From Bacteroidota bacterium (GTDB taxonomy: Bacteria > Bacteroidota > Bacteroidia > Chitinophagales > Chitinophagaceae): a stretch of 28,695 nucleotides of DNA. The notes under the pieces are model-generated. The model saw nothing but the letters and a program-made list of their open reading frames with translations. It was not told the DNA's origin and made no database searches. Below are positions 14,684 to 21,618 of this stretch, piece by piece. The first letter of the stretch is position 1; each line of letters starts with the position of its first letter. Both the position numbers and the translations under genes were made by a program. The stretch is taken from the NCBI GenBank assembly GCA_023392185.1, contig JAEVZP010000099.1, positions 1 to 28,695 on the forward strand, in the 5' to 3' direction.

Positions 14684-15604
14684 ATGGCCGACAAGACATT
14701 ACTGCTGGGCTTGTCTCTTTTTAAAAAGCAGCATCAGCCCTACGTTACCCTCGAAGAGCTTTATAAGCCGGTTTCGACACTCGGCAAAGCACTCCGGCGG
14801 GTTCATTTCAACTCTGCGCTGCCTGCCAAAAAGATCTGGATGAACGAACTGGGAAGCCAGGTAGAAGCCCACGATACGATCATCCTTTCTGCAAAGCCGT
14901 TTTCCTTTCACGTTGCCAGGGTCATAGACCAGCTGGGCATCAAAGGCAAGCGTTTCATTTTCTGGTACTGGAATCCGGTGGCGCTCATGGGCCATCCGGC
15001 CGGTGTTTCCCAAAACTGGGAATCGTGGTCTTTTGATCGCCAGGACGCCAAGCAGTATGGCCTCAAATACAACGGTACCTACTATTTCGACTCTTTTGTG
15101 CACGAAACAGCAGCCGTCGGTGTGCCGGAAACAGATGTTTATTTTATCGGCCAGGATAAAAGCCGGTTTGAGATCCTGAAAACGCTGGAACAGCAGCTGG
15201 CCGCGCAGGGCGTCCGCACAGATATTCATATCGTCCGGGACCGAACCTCTGCCGCGCACAACCGCAACCAGTACCGGCCCAAAGCAGACTACGCTGCCAT
15301 ACTCCAAAAGGTAGCGGGATCGAAGGCTCTGCTCGACATCTGTCAGGAAGGCCAGACAGGTATGACGCAGCGCGTCATGGAAGCGCTTTTTTTTGGCAAA
15401 AAACTGATTACCAACAACCCGGCCCTGCGGGACGAGGATTTTTACCACCCGGATCATATTCATATTCTGGGAGAAGACGCTTCAGAGGCAATTCCCGCCT
15501 TTATTGAAAAGCCGGTGGCGCCTGTGCCCGATGCGGTTCGCGATTCTTTTTTGTTCCGCAACTGGCTGCGCCGGCTGCTGGAAGACAAACCTTTGCAGCC
15601 GTGA
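14684..15604 (+). CDS. Putative glycosyltransferase-like protein of polysaccharide synthesis
   Basis: A 306-residue cytoplasmic protein. I recognise the general type (lipopolysaccharide/capsule biosynthesis proteins with a GT-B-like layout) but not a numbered family. Visible features: an N-terminal hydrophobic strand (T-L-L-L-G-L-S-L-F), a middle F-I-F-W-Y-W-N-P-V block, V-Y-F-I-G-Q-D-K-S-R-F-E-I-L-K-T-L opening a second Rossmann-like half near residue 150, and L-L-D-I-C-Q-E-G-Q-T-G-M-T-Q-R-V-M-E-A-L-F-F-G-K-K-L-I-T-N-N near residue 220. This last block resembles the donor-site segment of GT-B enzymes, with E-A-L-x-x-G-K-K-x-I-T. It lies between polymerase and flippase genes; its end overlaps the flippase start by four bases (GTGA). 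Donor and acceptor are unknown. Confidence 0.65.
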   Translation: MADKTLLLGLSLFKKQHQPYVTLEELYKPVSTLGKALRRVHFNSALPAKKIWMNELGSQVEAHDTIILSAKPFSFHVARVIDQLGIKGKRFIFWYWNPVALMGHPAGVSQNWESWSFDRQDAKQYGLKYNGTYYFDSFVHETAAVGVPETDVYFIGQDKSRFEILKTLEQQLAAQGVRTDIHIVRDRTSAAHNRNQYRPKADYAAILQKVAGSKALLDICQEGQTGMTQRVMEALFFGKKLITNNPALRDEDFYHPDHIHILGEDASEAIPAFIEKPVAPVPDAVRDSFLFRNWLRRLLEDKPLQP

Positions 15605-16923
15605 GCCTGGTAAAAAAATTTGCGAAAAGCTTTTCCTATGCCTTTGCTGCACAGATTCTTTCACTGCTGGTAAGCATCCTGTTTTCCATCGGCTTTGCCC
15701 GGCTGCTGCCCGTGCAGGAGTTTGGGTTGTGGCAGCTTTTTATCCTCTACAGCAGCTATATCGGTTTCTTCCACTTTGGCATCTGCGACGGTATTTATCT
15801 AAAGCTCGGTGGCCGCAACTATAAAACGCTTCATGCAGCCAACACCAGTCAGCAATTTGGTTTTTACGCTGCCATCCAGTTGGTTGTTTCGTTGCTGATC
15901 CTGGGGGCAGCGTTTTTTATCCAATCCCCCGACAAAAGCAGCATCATACGGCTTGCAGCTTTGTTTCTGCTCGTAGGCAACCTGCAGATCTTCCTAAGCT
16001 TTGTCCTTATTGCTACCAATCGAATCAAGCCGTATTCGATCAGTGTCATGCTGGAGAAGGTTTTGATTGTCCTTTTGTTTGGCGTTCTGTATTCCCAAAA
16101 TGCCATAACCTATTCGAGCCTTATCTGGACTTATATTGCCTGTAAGGCGTTGTCACTGTTGTTTTTACTGGGGTTGATGCGGGATAAGCTTTTTACCTTT
16201 TCGGCGTTCCATATCCGCAACATATCAATTTTCAAAACCTACACGATAAGCGGTATTATTCTGATGTTTTCCAACATCTTCAGCACGCTTATTATCGGCA
16301 ATGCCCGGTTTATGATCGAGCACCGCTTTGGCCTGGAAGCTTTCAGCAAAGTCTCGTTTTCGATTTCCCTGGTTTATATCGTTGTGGTGCTGATCTCTCA
16401 GACGAGTGTGGTGTTGTTTCCGATGCTACGCAACATGAACGCACAAAAACAGGCCGCGCTGTTTAAAAAGTTCAATGTCGGACTTTCTCTTATATTGCTG
16501 GTGTCGTTCGTTATTTATTATCCCTTGACTTATCTGATTGAAACCTATCTTCATAAATATGCCGATGGCATTTTCTATCTCGGTATCCTGCTGCCTATCT
16601 GTATCTACGACGGTAAAATGCAGATTCTTTTCAACACCTATTTCAAAACCCTGAAAGCTCAGAACAGGCTGCTGCGCATCAACCTTATTTCGTTGGTGCT
16701 GTCGCTGCTGCTCTGCTTTATGGCCGCTTATTTTTTCAACAGCATTTTCTATGTGTTGATTGCCCTGCTGATAGCGGTTGCTTTCCGTTCCATTTATGCC
16801 GAATATCTGATTAGCCGATATTTAAAAGTGCGCCTCCAGCCTCTGCATATCTTAGCGCTGCTGGGTGTATCTGTTATCTTTATAGTCTTTAACTATTTCC
16901 GCTTCGGTGGCGGCGTGGTCTAG
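15601..16923 (+). CDS. Wzx-like repeat-unit flippase (polysaccharide biosynthesis protein)
   Basis: A 440-residue membrane protein with about 12 hydrophobic helices and the family's N-terminal F-A-K-S-F-S-Y-A-F-A-A-Q-I-L-S-L-L-V-S-I-L-F-S-I-G-F-A-R pattern. The following L-P-V-Q-E-F-G-L-W-Q-L-F matches the second-helix consensus of Wzx/MATE-fold lipid-linked oligosaccharide translocases. These move undecaprenyl-linked repeat units across the inner membrane. The GTG at 15601 overlaps the previous stop codon, a typical coupled arrangement. With EpsG and Wza/Wzc it marks this as a Wzx/Wzy-dependent pathway rather than an ABC-transporter one. Base use is more AT-rich than in the flanking housekeeping genes, as is common for flippase genes. 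Confidence 0.88.
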   Translation: MSLVKKFAKSFSYAFAAQILSLLVSILFSIGFARLLPVQEFGLWQLFILYSSYIGFFHFGICDGIYLKLGGRNYKTLHAANTSQQFGFYAAIQLVVSLLILGAAFFIQSPDKSSIIRLAALFLLVGNLQIFLSFVLIATNRIKPYSISVMLEKVLIVLLFGVLYSQNAITYSSLIWTYIACKALSLLFLLGLMRDKLFTFSAFHIRNISIFKTYTISGIILMFSNIFSTLIIGNARFMIEHRFGLEAFSKVSFSISLVYIVVVLISQTSVVLFPMLRNMNAQKQAALFKKFNVGLSLILLVSFVIYYPLTYLIETYLHKYADGIFYLGILLPICIYDGKMQILFNTYFKTLKAQNRLLRINLISLVLSLLLCFMAAYFFNSIFYVLIALLIAVAFRSIYAEYLISRYLKVRLQPLHILALLGVSVIFIVFNYFRFGGGVV

Positions 16924-16972
16924 GGCGCGGATTCAGGATGCTGGATATCAGGCCTGTTCAAACTTCAAAAAG

Positions 16973-18073
16973 ATGCCTAAAAAGAAAATCCTGTTTGTCG
17001 GGTCTTTTAAAGAGTCGGCCGGAGACGGTGGAAAAGGCGGGCAGGCTTTTGCTTCCCAAACGCTGATCCATTCGCCCCTTCAACACGAATTTGAGTTCCT
17101 GCTGGTCGACTCTACCATGCAGTCCATTCCACCGCCGCCGGTCAGCAAGCGGCTGGGAAGCGTCCTGGGTCGTTTCCGGGCCTTACTGAAGCATGTGGTG
17201 CGTTCGCGGCCCGATCATCTGCTTTTGTTTGCCAGCGCGGGGCTTAGTCTGCTGGAAAAAGGCACCATGGCGATTCTGGCCCGGCCTTTTGTGAAGAACA
17301 TCATCTTCGCGCCCCGTTCCGGAATTATCAAAGACAACATCCATTCTTCGCGCTTTTACAGAGGATTTACCCGGCTGGTGCTGCGCAATGCAGATATCGT
17401 CATTTGTCAGGGGCAGAGCTGGAAACAGTTTTATGCAGCGCTGGGAAATTTTGACGCTGCCAAGTTCCGGGTGGTGCAAAACTGGATTGATACGGCTATT
17501 TATGAAACCAACCGGCCTGTTTATGATAATCCGGTTCCAACTGCACGCAAACTTGTTTATATCGGCCGGCTGGAAGATTATAAGGGGATTCTCGATCTCA
17601 TAACCGCCTTCGCGCAGGTGGCAGACCGCATTCCCGGGCTCCAGCTCGATGTGTATGGCTCGGGCAGGGGGGCAGCGGCAGCAGCGGCATTGGCCCAATC
17701 GCTTTCCGTTTCGCATCTGGTCCGGTTCCAGGGCTGGGCCGATGAAGAAACCAAGCTGGCAGCACTCCGCACAGCCGATTTGTTTGTCTTGCCTTCTCAT
17801 GCCGAAGGGTTTCCCAATGTGCTGCTGGAGGCGATGGCTTCCGGGATTCCGTCTATTGCAACCGACGTGGGCGGTGTCGGCGACCTGGTGATCAATGGGG
17901 AAACAGGTTTGCTGGTAGAAGCTCAAAAACCGGAACAACTGGCCGAAGCCATCGTATCCCTTTACCAGAACGGCCCTTTAAGAGAGAAACTAAGCCGCAA
18001 CGGCCGTGCCTTTGTAAAAGAGCACAATTCCTTTGCTGCAATGGAAACCAAAATGCGTGCTGTTTTTAGCTAA
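16973..18073 (+). CDS. Glycosyltransferase family 4
   Basis: A 366-residue GT-B enzyme. The ATG at 16973 is chosen because M-P-K-K-K-I-L-F-V-G starts the first Rossmann strand; the frame is open upstream to 16907 but that part overlaps the flippase gene and is not family-like. The C-terminal half has the GT4 hallmarks: L-V-Y-I-G-R-L-E-D-Y-K-G-I-L-D-L, F-V-L-P-S-H-A-E-G-F-P-N-V-L-L-E-A-M-A-S-G with the E-x7-E pair (Glu278, Glu286), and A-T-D-V-G-G-V-G-D-L-V. It should add one sugar of the repeat unit at the cytoplasmic face. Donor sugar cannot be told. Confidence 0.9.
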   Translation: MPKKKILFVGSFKESAGDGGKGGQAFASQTLIHSPLQHEFEFLLVDSTMQSIPPPPVSKRLGSVLGRFRALLKHVVRSRPDHLLLFASAGLSLLEKGTMAILARPFVKNIIFAPRSGIIKDNIHSSRFYRGFTRLVLRNADIVICQGQSWKQFYAALGNFDAAKFRVVQNWIDTAIYETNRPVYDNPVPTARKLVYIGRLEDYKGILDLITAFAQVADRIPGLQLDVYGSGRGAAAAAALAQSLSVSHLVRFQGWADEETKLAALRTADLFVLPSHAEGFPNVLLEAMASGIPSIATDVGGVGDLVINGETGLLVEAQKPEQLAEAIVSLYQNGPLREKLSRNGRAFVKEHNSFAAMETKMRAVFS

Positions 18074-18081
18074 AGCCTTTT

Positions 18082-20202
18082 GTGAAGCAAATCGTTTTAT
18101 CCCTCCGCTCCGGTCAAACCTATCTCGAAGCGGTGCCCGCACCCACAGTTTCCCGTGGCCACATTCTTGTCCAAACCACCCGAACCCTCGTTTCCCTCGG
18201 CACCGAACGCATGCTGGTGGAATTTGGCAGGTCCAATCTGCTTCAAAAAGCCCGCGCCCAGCCCGATAAAGTAAAGCAGGTGCTGGAGAAGGTCAAATCC
18301 GAAGGGCTCCGGCCCACGCTGGAAGCCGTCTTCAACAAGCTGGATCAACCCCTGCCGCTCGGCTATTGCAATGTGGGCCGCGTCCTTGCAGTAGGCGAAG
18401 ACGTTTCCGAGTTTAAAGTAGGCGACCGGGTGGCCTCCAACGGCAGCCATGCCGAATTTGTCTCCGTTCCCAAAAATCTCGCGGCCCGCATTCCCGACGG
18501 CGTTTCCGACGAAGAAGCGGCTTTTACCGTTATCGGCTCCATCGGGCTGCAAGGCATCCGCCTGTGCAACCCCACACTCGGCGAAACCATCGTGGTGGTC
18601 GGGTTGGGATTGATTGGGTTGCTCACTGCCGAACTGCTCGTGGCCAATGGCTGTCGCGTCGTGGGCATCGACCCCGATGCGACCAAAGTAGATATCGCCC
18701 GCAGGAAAGGCGTGGATGCGATCAACCTGCGGGACGGCACCGACATTGTTCAATACGTGCAAACGCTGACCGGCGGAATCGGTGCCGACGGCGTGATTAT
18801 TACCGCTTCTGCCAAGACCAACGAGATTATTGCCCAAGCGGCCCACATGAGCCGCAAGCGGGGGCGTATCGTGCTGGTCGGTGTAATTGGCCTCAACATC
18901 AGCCGCGCCGATTTCTATGAAAAAGAACTATCCTTCCAGGTCAGCTGCTCGTATGGTCCGGGTCGATATGATGACGACTACGAGCGCCGTGGCAACGACT
19001 ATCCGCTGCCCTTCGTGCGCTGGACTGAAAAACGCAACTTCGAAGCGGTGCTGGAAGCCATTCGTTCCGGAAAACTGGAAGTAAAATCGCTTATCACCGA
19101 GCGCGTGCCGTTGGCAGCGTATGCCCGCATCTACGACAATATCAGTCAGCAGGGTGCCATTGCTTCCATTCTCGAATACCGCGAAGACGCGGTGCCCGAT
19201 CCGGTGGTGTCGGTTTCCGGAAACATTTCCGGAAATTTCGCCCCTTCTAGCGACGGTATGGGCATTATCGGAGCCGGAAATTTCACCAAAATGAAAATGC
19301 TGCCTGCCCTTAAAGAAGCCGGTGCAAATCTGGTTTCCATTGCCTCGGCAGGCGGCGTTTCCGGAACGGCGCTGGCCAAAAAATACGGCATCGCCAACAG
19401 TACCACCGATTACAAAACCATTCTGCAGGACCCGGCGGTCTCTATGGTGCTCATCACCACCCGTCACAATCAACATGCTGCCATGACGGTGGAAAGCCTG
19501 CGCGCCGGCAAGCATGTGTTTGTGGAAAAGCCCCTGGTGATCAACGAAGCCGAGCTGGAAGAAGTGATGGCCGCCTATAACGGGCAAACTACCTTGACTG
19601 TAGGCTTCAACCGCCGGTTCTCGCCCCATATCCAGAAGATGAAAAGCCTCCTGGGCAGCGCGCCCATGAACGTAATCGCTACCATGAACGCGGGTGCCAT
19701 TCCGGCCCATGTGTGGGTGCACGATATGCTCGTGGGCGGCGGCCGCATCATTGGCGAGGCCTGTCATTTTATGGATCTGATCACCTTTCTCACCGGCAGC
19801 CGCATCAAAGCCGTTTGCATGAATGCCATGGGCCCGGCTCCGCAGGCCCATACTGACAATGCTTCCATTCTGCTGCAATATGAAAACGGCAGCACCGGGG
19901 TGATCAACTATTTCTCCAACGGCTCCAAGGCATATGCCAAAGAGCGGGTCGAAGTTTATAGTCAGGAGCGCACGCTGATTATGGACAACTTCCGCACCAC
20001 GGAGGGTTTTGGTTTTAAGGGGTTTTCCAGACTCAAAACCGGGCTGGATAAAGGCCACAAAGCGCAATTCAAACTGCTGCGCGAGCGGCTGCAAAGCGGC
20101 GGTCCGGCCCTGATTCCATTTGACGAAATCATCAACACTACCAGGGCGTCCCTGGCGGCGATTGAAAGTCTGAAGGCACGTGCCTGGGTGGATGTCCTCT
20201 GA
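18082..20202 (+). CDS. Fusion of MDR-type dehydrogenase and Gfo/Idh/MocA oxidoreductase
   Basis: A 706-residue two-domain protein starting at a GTG. Residues 1 to about 367 are a medium-chain dehydrogenase with the G-L-G-L-I-G nucleotide motif (174-179). The usual catalytic zinc motif G-H-E is replaced by G-Y-C-N-V-G (94-99), the first zinc Cys position reads S-L-G-T-E-R-M, and the four-Cys structural zinc lobe is missing, so this half is probably zinc-independent. Residues from about 392 are a Gfo/Idh/MocA domain with G-I-I-G-A-G-N (394-400) and E-K-P (482-484). Both halves should bind NAD(P). Fusions of this kind are known next to heparinase-like genes in polysaccharide clusters, as here, but their reaction is not established. 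The linker is encoded by two adjoining TTTCCGGAAA copies. Confidence 0.9.
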   Translation: MKQIVLSLRSGQTYLEAVPAPTVSRGHILVQTTRTLVSLGTERMLVEFGRSNLLQKARAQPDKVKQVLEKVKSEGLRPTLEAVFNKLDQPLPLGYCNVGRVLAVGEDVSEFKVGDRVASNGSHAEFVSVPKNLAARIPDGVSDEEAAFTVIGSIGLQGIRLCNPTLGETIVVVGLGLIGLLTAELLVANGCRVVGIDPDATKVDIARRKGVDAINLRDGTDIVQYVQTLTGGIGADGVIITASAKTNEIIAQAAHMSRKRGRIVLVGVIGLNISRADFYEKELSFQVSCSYGPGRYDDDYERRGNDYPLPFVRWTEKRNFEAVLEAIRSGKLEVKSLITERVPLAAYARIYDNISQQGAIASILEYREDAVPDPVVSVSGNISGNFAPSSDGMGIIGAGNFTKMKMLPALKEAGANLVSIASAGGVSGTALAKKYGIANSTTDYKTILQDPAVSMVLITTRHNQHAAMTVESLRAGKHVFVEKPLVINEAELEEVMAAYNGQTTLTVGFNRRFSPHIQKMKSLLGSAPMNVIATMNAGAIPAHVWVHDMLVGGGRIIGEACHFMDLITFLTGSRIKAVCMNAMGPAPQAHTDNASILLQYENGSTGVINYFSNGSKAYAKERVEVYSQERTLIMDNFRTTEGFGFKGFSRLKTGLDKGHKAQFKLLRERLQSGGPALIPFDEIINTTRASLAAIESLKARAWVDVL
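19214..19235. repeat. Two adjoining TTTCCGGAAA palindromes in the interdomain linker
   Basis: Perfect copies at 19214-19223 and 19226-19235, two bases apart, encode V-S-G-N-I-S-G-N (residues 377-384) exactly between the two oxidoreductase domains. This is the only tandem pair in the window. Confidence 0.9.
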
Positions 20203-20456
20203 AACTGGCGGAAGGAAGGTTCAAAATGCTCACAGCGGTTGCCGGGAAAGCCTTTTATGCCCTTGCGCAGAGAAGGCTTCGCTCCCAAAACCTTTCCGGA
20301 GGGGCACAACGTGCTCAATCCCAAGGTGCTGGAAGCAGCACGCCCATGACCCCACAGGAGCACCCGGACAACGATTTATGGAAGCCCTGCAGCGGGATTT
20401 AAACCCAAAACTCCCTTGACGATAAGTTGAATACCCCGAAAGATGTGGATTTATCC

Positions 20457-20464
20457 CACCTTTG
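20457..20464 (+). promoter_or_regulatory. Weak candidate -7 box upstream of wecB
   Basis: CACCTTTG, one base from TAnnTTTG, lies 29 bp before the wecB ATG in a 291-bp gap after the oxidoreductase gene. No TTG box is found at the right distance. The gap shows nothing else certain; a frame from 20257 to 20349 is too short to judge. Confidence 0.25.
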
Positions 20465-20493
20465 CACCCTCAAACGCTTCAACATCGCTCTCC

Positions 20494-21618
20494 ATGCTCA
20501 TCGATATCATCGCCGGCGCACGACCCAATTTCATGAAAATCGCGCCTCTCCTGGAAGCCATCGAAAAGGCTCAGAACACCGGCTGGCCGCTGGAATACCG
20601 CCTGATCCATACGGGCCAGCACTACGATAAAAAGATGAGCGGCGACTTCTTTGAGCAACTTGGCATTCCGGAACCTCACCTGAACCTGGAAGCCGGTGGC
20701 GGTACCCAGGCCGAACAAACGGCGGCCATCATGATCCGCTATGAGAAAGTGTTGCTGGAAAAAAAGCCCAACCTGCTTATCGTTGTCGGCGACGTAACCT
20801 CCACCATGGCCTGCTCCATTGCCGCGAAAAAAATCGGGGACATCCAGGTGGCCCACGTCGAAGCCGGCATCCGGAGTCACGACCTTTCCATGCCCGAAGA
20901 AATCAACCGCATGGTGACCGACGCCATTACCGATTATTTCTTTACCACCTCCGAAACGGCCAACGAAAACCTCCGCAAAGCGGGTGTTCCCGACGACCGT
21001 ATTTTCTTTGTGGGAAATACCATGATCGATACCCTGCTGAAGCACCAGCCGCGCTTTTCGGCACCGCCCGTGTGGAAAGAACTGGGGTTGGAAAAAGGCC
21101 AGTACATCGTGATGACGCTGCACCGCCCCGGAAACGTGGACGAAGAGCAAAGCCTCAAGCGCCTCATGGATGCGATCGTGGCGGCTTCGCGCGGCCTGCC
21201 ACTGGTCTTTCCCGTGCATCCGCGCACGGCCAAAATGCTGCGCCAGATCGGCATCGAAGCGCCCAACCTGCATATGATTGAGCCGCTGGGCTACCTGCAA
21301 TTCAACTACCTCGTGCAACATGCCAAAGCCGTGGTAACCGATTCCGGCGGCGTCACCGAAGAAACCACCGTGATGCACGTGCCCTGCATGACCCTGCGCG
21401 CCAACACCGAGCGCCCGGAAACCTGCACCATTGGTACCAACCGCCTGCTGGGGATTGCCCCCGAAGCCATCGCACCGGCCTTTGAAACACTGTTCAACGG
21501 AGAATGGACAAAAGGAGAAATTCCGGAAAAATGGGACGGTAAAACCGCCTCCCGTATTGTAGAAGACATTATTTCGATTTTTAGCCTCCCCAAAAACGCC
21601 GTTTCGCAGCATGCTTAA
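20494..21618 (+). CDS. wecB: UDP-N-acetylglucosamine 2-epimerase (non-hydrolysing)
   Basis: This cytoplasmic enzyme converts UDP-GlcNAc to UDP-ManNAc. From the ATG at 20494 it has 374 residues, the usual size; the frame is open back to 20443, but homology starts at L-I-D-I-I-A-G-A-R-P-N-F-M-K. Residues matching the known active site are present: Asp100 in V-V-G-D-V-T-S-T, Glu123 in H-V-E-A-G-I-R-S, Glu136 in P-E-E-I-N-R and His210 in T-L-H-R-P-G-N-V-D. T-D-S-G-G-V-T-E-E near residue 287 binds UDP. Its end overlaps the heparinase-like gene by eight bases. No UDP-ManNAc dehydrogenase (wecC) is seen in the window, so ManNAc may be used directly or oxidised by the upstream fusion protein. Confidence 0.93.
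   Translation: MLIDIIAGARPNFMKIAPLLEAIEKAQNTGWPLEYRLIHTGQHYDKKMSGDFFEQLGIPEPHLNLEAGGGTQAEQTAAIMIRYEKVLLEKKPNLLIVVGDVTSTMACSIAAKKIGDIQVAHVEAGIRSHDLSMPEEINRMVTDAITDYFFTTSETANENLRKAGVPDDRIFFVGNTMIDTLLKHQPRFSAPPVWKELGLEKGQYIVMTLHRPGNVDEEQSLKRLMDAIVAASRGLPLVFPVHPRTAKMLRQIGIEAPNLHMIEPLGYLQFNYLVQHAKAVVTDSGGVTEETTVMHVPCMTLRANTERPETCTIGTNRLLGIAPEAIAPAFETLFNGEWTKGEIPEKWDGKTASRIVEDIISIFSLPKNAVSQHA

Noticed and set aside
18928..20094. Minus-strand reading frame of 388 codons opposite the oxidoreductase fusion
   Set aside because: The plus strand is clearly the two-domain enzyme; the antisense translation has no recognisable motif and is His/Gly/Phe-biased as expected from a GC-rich antisense frame.
20257..20349. 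30-codon frame between the fusion gene and wecB, ending LNPKVLEAARP
   Set aside because: The protein-like look could point to a gene remnant, but it is too short and I can match it to nothing, so it is not called.
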